Of a stretch of DNA of 15,788 bases, positions 1 to 6,996 are shown piece after piece (the first letter of the stretch is position 1; each line of letters starts with the position of its first letter). Source of the DNA: CAZNYN01 sp964577295 (lineage in GTDB: Bacteria > Synergistota > Synergistia > Synergistales > Synergistaceae). The position numbers and the translations under genes are program-made. The stretch lies in assembly GCA_964577295.1 (NCBI GenBank), contig CAZNYN010000045.1:1-15788 (forward strand), in the 5' to 3' direction. Below the pieces are notes generated by a model, which was not told the origin of the DNA, searched no databases, and saw nothing but the letters and a program-made list of their open reading frames with translations.

Positions 1-1655
1 ATTCCCTTGGCGCGGTCAAAGAGTATGCCCTGAGCTGTGCCTATGTGGCTGCCCTCAAGCACATAGCCCTTCATTCCGAGAATAGCCAGTGTTGTATCCT
101 TGTTGCGGCCTTCTTCAAAGAGGAGTTTTGTTCCGCTCTGGTTGTGGAAGCGGCCCATTTCGATAGCTTCGTCCATCTGCATGCCGAAGTCTATCGTGTT
201 CATGATTATCTGGGCTACTGTCGTTATTATCTTTGTGGCTCCTGCCGCTCCTATGCTCATGAAGGGCTTGCCCTGAGCGTCCAGAACTATTGTCGGACTC
301 ATTGAGGACAAGGGACGCTTGCCGGGTTCGGGAGCGTTGACGCTTGCCGGGTTTTGTGAGAAGTCGTCCATTTCGTCATTGAGAAGGAATCCGTACTCGG
401 GAACCATTACTTTTGATCCGCAGAAGTAGTTTATAGTATTTGTAGATGTTACAATATTGCCCTTTTGGTCTACGACCGAGAAGCTGCTCGTTGACTGGCG
501 CTCATTGCCGAGTCCCGCTATGTAGGCGCTCTTCTGAGCTTTTTCAAACTTCCAAGGGTCGCCGGCTTCGACTTTGTCGGCCACTTTCTTTGTGTCTATC
601 TTCGCGGCGAGTGTCTTTGCGTAAGCCTTTGACTGAAGTCCTGCAAGGGGAACCTTTACGAAAGCTGTGTCTGCCATGTACTTTGTTCTGTCGGCAAATA
701 CGAGCTTTGTGGCTTCGGCAAGGGTCTGTACAAACATAGGTGTGTTGTGTCCCATTGCTTTGACGTCAAAGTTCTCCATTATATTGAGAAGCTGGACAAC
801 ATGAGCTCCGCCGCTTGACGACGGGGGCATTGAGAATATTTCATAGCCTCTGTATGTGCCCTTAATCGGTGTGAGTGTGTACATTTTGTAATTTTTGAGG
901 TCGGCTTTTGTCATATTGCCGCCGCTGCGGTTTACCGCCGCGACTATTGCGTCAGCCACTTCGCCTTCGTAGAATACGGACTCGCCCTTTTCACCTATGA
1001 GGCGGAAGAGTTTTCCGAGTGCCGGCTGCTTTAGTACCTGTCCGCCATCAAGGGGGAGACCGTCTTTGAAGAAGGGTATCGGGGTGTTTTCGTTGTACTT
1101 GCCGAGAAGTTCAAAGTTGTCTACGATAATGGAGTTCTGCATCGGAGCGAGGACAAAGCCCTCTTCCGCAAGGCGTATCGCGGGAGCTGCAACGTCTTTG
1201 AATTTCATCGTTCCGTAGTGGTCGAGAGCATACATCATGCCTTTCAGCCAGCCTGGGACTCCGACAGATTTGCCTCCGTCTATTGACTCTTTGGCTTTCT
1301 TGGAAGCTTCGCTTGCGTACATGTCTTTTGCCGATGACGCGGGAGCGGTCTCGCGGTAGTCAAGGCAGACTGTTTCGCCGGTCTTGCTGTCGCGTATGGT
1401 CATGAAGCCGCCTCCGCCTATGCCGGACGCGTTGAATTCAACGACGTTCAGTGCCAGAGCGGTTGCAACAGCGGCATCGATGGCGTTGCCGCCCTTCTGC
1501 ATGATTTCGACTCCGGCCTTTGAAGCAAGTTCATTGGCGGCAGATACCATGCCGTGTTTTGCGTAAACCTCGTCCGGCTTGACTGCCGCCATGGAAGCTG
1601 CCGCAAATGCCGCGATCAGAATGATGGAAATAATTACGCTCAAAACTTTTTTCAT
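1..1655 (-). CDS. ggt: Gamma-glutamyltransferase, paralogue 1 (C-terminus cut by window edge)
   Basis: Exported Ntn-hydrolase that removes or transfers gamma-glutamyl groups from glutathione-like compounds. I translated 551 residues from the ATG at 1655; about 20 C-terminal residues fall outside the window, judged from the neighbouring paralogue. The start has a GAGGGGGAG ribosome site 5-6 nt upstream. Residues 1-23 form a signal peptide ending AASMA-A. The conserved N-terminal GGNAIDAAVATALALN block (about 55-70), RETAP (101-105, the glutamate-binding Arg), the SSGGAH region (about 280) and PLSSMSPT (448-455) are all present. The autoprocessing nucleophile should be Thr389, in STSSFS. Here the usual Thr-Thr-His after the cleavage site reads Thr-Ser-Ser, unlike paralogue 2. 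It sits downstream of a terminator that closes paralogue 2, so it probably has its own promoter in the 140-bp gap. The family call is firm; activity is inferred from retained catalytic residues. Confidence 0.93.
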   Translation of the reverse strand, partial: MKKVLSVIISIILIAAFAAASMAAVKPDEVYAKHGMVSAANELASKAGVEIMQKGGNAIDAAVATALALNVVEFNASGIGGGGFMTIRDSKTGETVCLDYRETAPASSAKDMYASEASKKAKESIDGGKSVGVPGWLKGMMYALDHYGTMKFKDVAAPAIRLAEEGFVLAPMQNSIIVDNFELLGKYNENTPIPFFKDGLPLDGGQVLKQPALGKLFRLIGEKGESVFYEGEVADAIVAAVNRSGGNMTKADLKNYKMYTLTPIKGTYRGYEIFSMPPSSSGGAHVVQLLNIMENFDVKAMGHNTPMFVQTLAEATKLVFADRTKYMADTAFVKVPLAGLQSKAYAKTLAAKIDTKKVADKVEAGDPWKFEKAQKSAYIAGLGNERQSTSSFSVVDQKGNIVTSTNTINYFCGSKVMVPEYGFLLNDEMDDFSQNPASVNAPEPGKRPLSSMSPTIVLDAQGKPFMSIGAAGATKIITTVAQIIMNTIDFGMQMDEAIEMGRFHNQSGTKLLFEEGRNKDTTLAILGMKGYVLEGSHIGTAQGILFDRAKG

Positions 1656-1681
1656 TACTTTCTCCCCCTCTATTTTGTATT

Positions 1682-1698
1682 TATCGGCTTTGCCGATA
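1682..1698 (-). promoter_or_regulatory. Stem-loop in the leader of GGT paralogue 1
   Basis: A perfect 7-bp inverted repeat (TATCGGC, 3-nt gap, GCCGATA) lies about 13 nt upstream of the ribosome site of the gene starting at 1655. It could be an mRNA hairpin near the translation start or a protein operator. No polyU follows, so it is not a terminator. The surrounding 1700-1760 stretch is very AT-rich and contains a TTGCAA hexamer (1755-1760), but no convincing -10 partner was found. Confidence 0.4.
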
Positions 1699-1793
1699 TA
1701 AGGACTCAAATGTGGTAAATATAATAATCTAAAATATTTAATAAAGACACAGTATTGCAAAAACTTAAAAATATTGCCTATCGGAGCAGGGAT

Positions 1794-1831
1794 TCAAAGC
1801 CCGCGGAGAAATTACTCTCAGCGGGCTTTGA
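1794..1831 (-). terminator. Stem-loop terminator after GGT paralogue 2
   Basis: An 11-bp perfect stem (TCAAAGCCCGC at 1794-1804 pairing with 1821-1831) is extended by an inner GAGA/TCTC stem (1806-1809 with 1816-1819) around a 6-nt loop. It lies 21 nt beyond the stop codon of the minus-strand gene at 1853. The U-tract on the minus strand is short (CTTTGA), so termination may be partial. It separates the two GGT genes into different transcripts. Confidence 0.65.
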
Positions 1832-1852
1832 AAATAGGGGAAAAATCTTATT

Positions 1853-3610
1853 TTAGAATCCTGCCGGCATACCTGTTCCTGTACGCTGGTCGGCTGCGGC
1901 ATCCATCTGACCTTTTTCGTGGTCGAATATTATGCCCTGGCATACTCCGTGATATGTCTCACCCAAGTTGAGCTTGTAGCCCTTTTTGGTAAGTGAGTCT
2001 ATTACGGTTTTGCCTGCAGTCGCTTCGAGGATTGTCTCTCCGTCCATGTCGTTCCAGATTCTCGGAGCTTCGATGGCCTGCGACATTGTCATCTTGTGGT
2101 CTATTACGTTTGAGATGACCTGAGCGACAACTGTCAGAATCATTCTTGAGCCGGACGCGCCGAGTGTCATGAATGAACGTCCCTGGGGGTCAAGCATGAC
2201 TGTCGGGCTCATCGAAGAGAGGGGACGCTTGCCCGGTTCGGGAGCATTGACGCTCTCGGGGTTCGAGGAGAAGTCGTCCATCTGGTTGTTGACGAATATC
2301 TGGTAGTCGGGAAGCATTATTTTGCATCCGAACCAGTAGTTGATTGTGTTTGTCGCTGCCACGATGTTGCCTTCCTTGTCGACTGTGGAGAAGTGTGTCG
2401 TCGAGAAGTGTTCGGGGCCTGTGTCGCCTATGTGTGATACCTTTTTGTTTGTTTTGTCAAACTTCCAGGGATCTCCGGCCTTTCCAAGTTCGGGGAGCTT
2501 TGAATTGGGATCATAGTTCTTTGTCATTGTCTTGGCATATTCTTTTGACGTGATTCCTTCGAGAGGCACGCTTACAAAGTCTGTGTCAGCCATGTACTTG
2601 TCTCTGTCTGCGAAGACCATTCTCTCAGCTTTGCCCCACATGTCCATAAGTTCGGGCGAGCCGGCTTTTTTCTTGCTGATGTCATAGTTCTCCATGAAGT
2701 TGAGAAGCTGAATGACATGAGCGCCGCCGCTTGAGGGGGGAGCAGATGAGTAGATTTTGTATCCGCGGTATGAACCTTCGACTGGCTTTCTGACTATGAC
2801 TTTGTAATTGGCAAGGTCTTTCATTGTCATGTTGCCGCCCGACGCGTTTACTGCCTTTACGAGAGCCTCACCTATCGGGCCGCTGTAAAATGCTTTTTTG
2901 CCGTCTTTGGCAAGAAGTCTGAAGGCTTTGGCAAGTCCGGGGTGCTTTACAACAGTGCCGGCCTCGCGGGGAAGCCCTTCGACAAAGTAAGGAACGTTTT
3001 TGCCTTCGTTGTTGAAGTTGTAGAGGTCTTCGTAATGTGAACCCTGGAGAGTTCCCGTCTGTCCCTCTGTCCAGACGTATCCTTCCTCGGCGAGTTTGAT
3101 AGCAGGTGCTGCTACTTCGCCGAAGGACATTGTGCCGTACTTTTCAAGGATGAAGAACCATCCTGCGAGATAACCCGGAACCCCGGCCGCTCTTCCTCCG
3201 CGTGCCGACCAATGTTCTTTCTTTGCCTGTTCCGATGCGTACATATCCTTGCGTGCCGATGCGGGGGCCGTTTCGCGGAAGTCTATGAATACGACTTCTC
3301 CTGTCTTTGCGAAACGAACTGTCGCAAATCCGCCGCCGCCCATTCCTATGTTGTACGGTTCTACTACATTGAGGGCAAGAGCTGTCGCTACGGCAGCGTC
3401 AATGGCGTTGCCGCCCTTTTTCATTATCTCAAGGCCTGCTTTTGATGCAAGCTCGTGAGCTGCAGATACCATACCGTTTTTCGCATAGACATCATGCGGT
3501 TTGTTGGGGACTGTCGGGACTGTCGCAGCAAATGCCGAAAAGGCAAAGAGCAGAACTGACAGAAGCGCGATGAAAAATTTGGACGAATAATTCCGTGTTC
3601 TTTGTGACAC
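1853..3610 (-). CDS. ggt: Gamma-glutamyltransferase, paralogue 2
   Basis: Full-length exported GGT of 585 residues, close to the usual 560-590. The start is GTG at 3610, placed by an AAGGAGGAG ribosome site 5-7 nt upstream. Residues 11-28 are a signal-peptide core with cleavage near FAFSAFA-A. Visible conserved parts are GGNAIDAAVATALALN (66-81), RETAP (112-116, Arg112 for the substrate carboxylate), PPSSGGAH (291-298), the cleavage motif STTHFS (Thr404 as nucleophile, corresponding to Thr391 of E. coli GGT), NNQMDDFS (441-448) and KRPLSSMSPT (461-470, oxyanion Ser pair). It hydrolyses or transpeptidates gamma-glutamyl amides outside the cytoplasm. It lies 102 nt after the zinc hydrolase gene on the same strand with no clear terminator between, so it may be read from that operon. 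A TATAAT at 3626-3631 is too close to the ribosome site to be a useful promoter. It is a diverged tandem paralogue of the gene at 1-1655. Confidence 0.95.
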   Translation of the reverse strand: MSQRTRNYSSKFFIALLSVLLFAFSAFAATVPTVPNKPHDVYAKNGMVSAAHELASKAGLEIMKKGGNAIDAAVATALALNVVEPYNIGMGGGGFATVRFAKTGEVVFIDFRETAPASARKDMYASEQAKKEHWSARGGRAAGVPGYLAGWFFILEKYGTMSFGEVAAPAIKLAEEGYVWTEGQTGTLQGSHYEDLYNFNNEGKNVPYFVEGLPREAGTVVKHPGLAKAFRLLAKDGKKAFYSGPIGEALVKAVNASGGNMTMKDLANYKVIVRKPVEGSYRGYKIYSSAPPSSGGAHVIQLLNFMENYDISKKKAGSPELMDMWGKAERMVFADRDKYMADTDFVSVPLEGITSKEYAKTMTKNYDPNSKLPELGKAGDPWKFDKTNKKVSHIGDTGPEHFSTTHFSTVDKEGNIVAATNTINYWFGCKIMLPDYQIFVNNQMDDFSSNPESVNAPEPGKRPLSSMSPTVMLDPQGRSFMTLGASGSRMILTVVAQVISNVIDHKMTMSQAIEAPRIWNDMDGETILEATAGKTVIDSLTKKGYKLNLGETYHGVCQGIIFDHEKGQMDAAADQRTGTGMPAGF

Positions 3611-3712
3611 CGTGACTCCTCCTTGATTATATTTAACACAGGCAGAGCTTCTTACTTGTACAGAAAACTCCGCCCATATTCACATAAGGTAAAAAGTACA
3701 GTCGCTGTTTGG

Positions 3713-4852
3713 TTATTTAGCTTTTCCAAGCCATGGGCCGATTCCGTCGTCTTTTATCTGTTCGTATGACGGAATATTTTCTATTACAACATCTTTGCCG
3801 TCTTTTACCATGCCGAGCATGTCTATGGCTTTTTTGGAGGCTGCAACGTGGCGTGCTGTTCTAAGCTCTATCGGCTGGTCTCCTTCATAAGGAATGAAGA
3901 GGAGTCCCATTTTGGAGGCCTTGCTGTAGGCTTTGTCTTTGCCTGTCATGACAAGAGCTTCGTCAGTCTTTGAACGCAGACGTCCCTGTGAGGGATTGCC
4001 CGACTCCATAAGCAGAGGCATAAGACCCGGGACGGCATCTCCCCACTCTCTGTGGCTCAGTCCTTTAAGGTTCACGGGAGAGGGCTCAAGGCGCATCGGG
4101 ATTCCCGATTCTTCCAGATCCATACAGACCATTGCCGCAAGTTCCATAGCGTTCTCGTGAGCAACCATCGCATTTACGACGGGGTACTCGGGGGAGGCTT
4201 CGTGGAGGTCAAAGGCTAGGTCGACTTTTTCCTTTTTGAGAAGCTCAACTACGGCAAACCCCGCCAACTGTGTGATACCGTCACCTCTGTCTCCGGGGTA
4301 GGCTCTGTTCATGTTGCTTCTGGAGCTTCCGTCGAGCTTTTGCTTTGAGGGCTGGTGAATATAGATATCAGGGTCTGGCCACTGGTCGATGGGGTTTGTG
4401 GCTCGTGAGCCGAATTTAAAAATTCTTTCCCCGCCGTCCGGCTGCTTGATTGTAAAGTGCTGAGGAGCTGCGTCCTGGGGCGAGTTGTGAGTTCTTGCCG
4501 ACATGTTGCCGAAAGGCATAAGAATCAAACGTCCCTTGTCAACCTTTGCACGCTCAAGATATATTACGGCTGCCATTGTTCCCGAGGGTTCATTGGCGTG
4601 GACTCCTCCCATGATAAATACCGTTCCGCCCGGCTCTTTGCCGTTCTGGATGTATATCGGGGAGTCCATATTGCTGCCTTTAAGAGATGGTTCCCACTCC
4701 GAGAGCATGTGGTGCTCAAAACCCGGAGCCGGCACCAAGACTTCCGGCTTGTGCATGTTAATGAAAGATATCGCCGTGTACCAGCATATCGCCGCAGAGA
4801 CAACGCAGAGGGCTATGGCTGTGTTTTTTGTTCCTTTAACTCTGTATTCCAT
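3713..4852 (-). CDS. Membrane-anchored succinylglutamate desuccinylase/aspartoacylase-like (M14) zinc hydrolase
   Basis: 379 residues. Residues 11-31 are a single hydrophobic segment after a basic start (an uncleaved anchor is likely), which would place the enzyme outside the cytoplasmic membrane. The zinc-binding signature is GGVHANEP with His85 and Glu88, the third ligand is probably His217 in AFDLHEAS, and the catalytic Glu is probably Glu283 in LLMESG. NMNRAYPG (181-187) matches the substrate-carboxylate Asn-Arg motif of AstE/ASPA enzymes. These enzymes cleave N-acyl amino acids; related M14 enzymes cleave peptides or poly-gamma-glutamate. The ATG at 4852 has an AGGAGGGGGAG ribosome site that overlaps the stop of the 47-aa gene upstream, so translation is probably coupled. 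The neighbouring permease and GGT point to an amino-acid-releasing role. The family is confident; the substrate is unknown. Confidence 0.85.
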   Translation of the reverse strand: MEYRVKGTKNTAIALCVVSAAICWYTAISFINMHKPEVLVPAPGFEHHMLSEWEPSLKGSNMDSPIYIQNGKEPGGTVFIMGGVHANEPSGTMAAVIYLERAKVDKGRLILMPFGNMSARTHNSPQDAAPQHFTIKQPDGGERIFKFGSRATNPIDQWPDPDIYIHQPSKQKLDGSSRSNMNRAYPGDRGDGITQLAGFAVVELLKKEKVDLAFDLHEASPEYPVVNAMVAHENAMELAAMVCMDLEESGIPMRLEPSPVNLKGLSHREWGDAVPGLMPLLMESGNPSQGRLRSKTDEALVMTGKDKAYSKASKMGLLFIPYEGDQPIELRTARHVAASKKAIDMLGMVKDGKDVVIENIPSYEQIKDDGIGPWLGKAK

Positions 4853-4865
4853 TTCGCTCCCCCTC

Positions 4866-5009
4866 CTACTTCAGCATCAGGAGGCGAAGCACCATCGGTA
4901 TAAGAACCATGGCGGCCGTGACCTGTTTCCAGAATGAACGTTCGCGGAACATGCAGCGAAGGACAAATATCATGACCAAGAGCAGTAAAGCGCGATAAAT
5001 AAGTGTCAT
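4866..5009 (-). CDS. 47-aa two-helix membrane protein in transporter operon
   Basis: A short gene in the gap between the permease and the zinc hydrolase. The protein begins MTLIYRALLLLVMIF and ends VLRLLMLK. It has two hydrophobic stretches (about residues 3-17 and 32-46) joined by a basic/polar linker (RCMFRERSFWKQ), which fits a hairpin membrane protein with a cytoplasmic charged loop. A strong AAGGAGG begins in the stop codon of the permease gene. The ATG at 5009 lies at ideal distance (about 8 nt), while the ATG at 5015 (two extra residues, MQ) is only 2 nt away, so I chose 5009. Its stop is 13 nt before the hydrolase start. Position, ribosome site and coupling argue for a real gene. It occupies the place a DctQ small permease subunit would have but is far shorter than the usual 150-200 residues. 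No known family was recognised. Confidence 0.72.
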   Translation of the reverse strand: MTLIYRALLLLVMIFVLRCMFRERSFWKQVTAAMVLIPMVLRLLMLK

Positions 5010-5022
5010 TTGCATGTCCTCC

Positions 5023-6309
5023 TTAGAATAGGAACTTTGCGATGGAACCGCTCATCAAAATTACCGCGATTCCCCAAAGAGCTAAGATAATTCCCGGTAT
5101 AAGGCATAGCTTAAGGACTTTAAAATAGTTCTCCTCGCCTACGACCTGGGCCGCGAATATACCGGCAAGAGCTGTGGGAGGCATGAGGTCTCCGAGAGAA
5201 GCTATTAGGCTCAAAGCCGAAGCCACTATTACCGAGTTGAACTTAAGAAGTGCAAGCAGGAAAGGAACTCCCAGCACCGAAGCGGAACCGAAGGAGGATA
5301 CCGCTCCGAAAAGAGGCATGGAGGTCGCTATTCCGACGTAGAGCACCCATGAAGGAAGGCTCAGAGCCGATACAACGATAAAGCCCTGCACTCCGATAAG
5401 AGTCATTACCTGGATGAACATTCCGACTCCCATTAGGATTCCGAGCACCGGAAGAGCGTCGTCAAGAGCTTCTGTCAGAGTATCGACAAAGTTCCATTTA
5501 GCGCCGGAGAGGAAGCCTGTCATTGCGGAGAGGAAGAATATAAGGGGCATTCCGAGTCCCGGCCATACTCCCGCAAGGAACTGGTCGGATGCAAAGAGCA
5601 CCACAAGAGAGAATACAGGCAGAGCGAGTCTGAAAGTAAGAGGCTGCTTTGCCATTTTCTGAAGCTGAATTTCAAGCTGCTCCTCATCGGAGAAATGGCG
5701 TATCTGAGGATATATCATTGTAAGAGCGTAAAGTATAGCAAGGGGTATCGTGCATATCAAAAGCGGAATCGCAAATCCGACAAAGGGGATGTCGACACCC
5801 GCGCAGATTATCATAGCGGGAATGCTGACGGGAGGAGCTATCATTCCAAGCAAAGCTCCCATTGAGACTACCGCCGCAGTGCGTATCTTTGTCATGCCGA
5901 GCGTCATAAGAACAGGAGAGACAAGAGCTCCGGTTGTAAGAACGGCTGCAGTTGACGAGCCCGTTATCATGCCGGGAAGCATTATTATAAACATAATGCC
6001 CAAGCTAAGCAGAGCGGGGAATTTCTTGAATTTGCGTATCATCCATGCGGAAAGAGAGTCCAGCAGTCCTATCTTGAGCACGACTTTCATGTACATCATT
6101 GCAGTGGCTATGACAAGTATCGTGTTGATATAACCGAACTCGCCCTCTATAAAGTGGCGGAGAGGGAAACCCTCTCCCGCCGCAACGGCTCCCAGTATCG
6201 CGGACATAGCCATGGCCACCGATATCGGAAGATTCCACACAAAAGCTCCGAATGCGAAGCTTCCTATCATAAGGAGGGTATAAAAACCCTCCGGCCAGAA
6301 CCAGTCCAT
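5023..6309 (-). CDS. DctM-like (TRAP/IT-superfamily) large permease
   Basis: 428 residues, typical of a TRAP large subunit, with about 11-12 hydrophobic segments throughout. The central motif region (about 116-175) reads GSSTAAVLTTGALVSPVL, followed by MGALLGMIAPPVSIPAMI. This resembles the DctM pattern in which a Gly-Ser rich hairpin is followed by a GxxGxxxPPS helix. A second, related half follows (GSASVLGVPFLLALL, then SLGDLMPPTALAGI). It probably moves an anion or amino acid using an ion gradient. It starts 4 nt after the stop of the DUF6305-like gene with only a short AGGA ribosome site inside that stop, suggesting translational coupling. No DctP or DctQ gene is adjacent; the neighbours in those places are a small exported protein and a 47-aa membrane protein. 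A member of another ion-transporter family with the same fold is the alternative. Confidence 0.78.
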   Translation of the reverse strand: MDWFWPEGFYTLLMIGSFAFGAFVWNLPISVAMAMSAILGAVAAGEGFPLRHFIEGEFGYINTILVIATAMMYMKVVLKIGLLDSLSAWMIRKFKKFPALLSLGIMFIIMLPGMITGSSTAAVLTTGALVSPVLMTLGMTKIRTAAVVSMGALLGMIAPPVSIPAMIICAGVDIPFVGFAIPLLICTIPLAILYALTMIYPQIRHFSDEEQLEIQLQKMAKQPLTFRLALPVFSLVVLFASDQFLAGVWPGLGMPLIFFLSAMTGFLSGAKWNFVDTLTEALDDALPVLGILMGVGMFIQVMTLIGVQGFIVVSALSLPSWVLYVGIATSMPLFGAVSSFGSASVLGVPFLLALLKFNSVIVASALSLIASLGDLMPPTALAGIFAAQVVGEENYFKVLKLCLIPGIILALWGIAVILMSGSIAKFLF

Positions 6310-6313
6310 CTTC

Positions 6314-6862
6314 CTACTTCGTTACGCCCCAGGAGGCGAGTACAGTCTTTAGGGGTTCTTTTGTTGTGTTTACGCTTGCCGCTGTGTAGATTTTAGCTTT
6401 CTTTGGCTTTACGAGTCCGTCGAAGAGCTTGTCTTTGTTTGCTCCGTCAACGAGAATGAGGGCGTCTCCCTTGGGTACTGCCGCAGAAATGAAGTAGTCC
6501 GAAAGAGTTCCTCTGCGTCCCTCTCCGCCGACATGCATCATAAGAATCTTCATGCCCTTCTTTTCGGCAGCCTTGCAGAGATCAAGAGCGCGCTTTACTT
6601 CGTCTTCCTTATTAATGCCTGCCGCGCCCAAGCCTTTTGAGCTTCCGCCTACGACAGCGATAAGAACCTTCTGTGAGGTTAGGGCATCCGCCTTCATAAC
6701 GGCATCAAAATCCGCACCTATTTTAAGGGACTTGAGAATAACTCTGACCATCATACCGTCCGAGCTCTGACCGACGGACGTAACCGCAACATCGGCAGCC
6801 ATCGCGCATGCGCTTGTGGCAAAAAGGACAAACATTGCAAGTACAAGTGCTTTTAACTTCAT
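6314..6862 (-). CDS. Exported DUF6305-like protein of unknown function
   Basis: 182 residues with a clear signal peptide (basic MKLK, hydrophobic 5-17, cleavage near ACAMA-A at 22-23); there is no acceptable lipobox at Cys19. The mature part begins with a strand-rich segment, then shows an alternating strand/helix pattern: KVLIAVVGGSSKGLG, a lysine-rich helix, MKILMMHVGGEGRRG, DALILVDG and AKIYTAAS. This resembles a small Rossmann-like domain with glycine-rich loops. From memory it matches DUF6305, proteins found mainly in Synergistota; I could not check this. The start has GGGAGG 8 nt upstream. It is the first gene of the operon, directly downstream of a palindrome-bearing promoter, and precedes the DctM-like permease by 4 nt, so it may be the extracytoplasmic partner of that permease. 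Confidence 0.75.
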   Translation of the reverse strand: MKLKALVLAMFVLFATSACAMAADVAVTSVGQSSDGMMVRVILKSLKIGADFDAVMKADALTSQKVLIAVVGGSSKGLGAAGINKEDEVKRALDLCKAAEKKGMKILMMHVGGEGRRGTLSDYFISAAVPKGDALILVDGANKDKLFDGLVKPKKAKIYTAASVNTTKEPLKTVLASWGVTK

Positions 6863-6890
6863 AAAAAAGACCTCCCTAAAATTCTTGGAT

Positions 6891-6907
6891 TGCGGATATT
6901 ATCCGCA
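6891..6907. promoter_or_regulatory. 17-bp palindrome over the -10/start region
   Basis: TGCGGAT, 3-nt centre, ATCCGCA: a perfect 7-bp inverted repeat covering the candidate -10 box and transcription start. It could be a repressor site, or a hairpin at the very 5' end of the mRNA. Confidence 0.45.
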
Positions 6908-6926
6908 CCTTATATTGAATAGTCTA
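6898..6926 (-). promoter_or_regulatory. Candidate promoter of the permease/hydrolase operon
   Basis: On the minus strand TAGACT (-35, at 6926-6921, four of six consensus) is followed after exactly 17 nt by GATAAT (-10, at 6903-6898, five of six). Transcription would begin near 6891, giving a leader of about 28 nt before the ATG at 6862. The -35 lies in the middle of one palindrome and the -10 inside another. Confidence 0.5.
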
Positions 6927-6933
6927 TTCAATA
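6913..6933. promoter_or_regulatory. 21-bp palindromic operator candidate
   Basis: A perfect inverted repeat: 10-nt arm TATTGAATAG, one central base, then the complementary arm CTATTCAATA. It lies between the response regulator gene and the operon it precedes, centred on the candidate -35 box. A dimeric regulator is the natural reader, most simply the adjacent response regulator, but this is inference. No second copy was noticed elsewhere in the window. Confidence 0.65.
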
Positions 6934-6996
6934 ACAGGAGGTCAGTCTATATTTTCTCTCTTTATTCTCTTTGGTACGTACAAGTGACTGAATATT

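Noticed and set aside
1..3610. Tandem GGT genes considered as a recent duplication or assembly artefact
   Set aside because: The two copies differ at many positions, in signal peptide, start codon and flanking sequence, so they are old paralogues.
3626..3631. Perfect TATAAT on the minus strand before GGT paralogue 2
   Set aside because: It is only a few nt from the AAGGAGGAG ribosome site, so a start from it would remove or truncate that site, and no -35 lies at the right distance.
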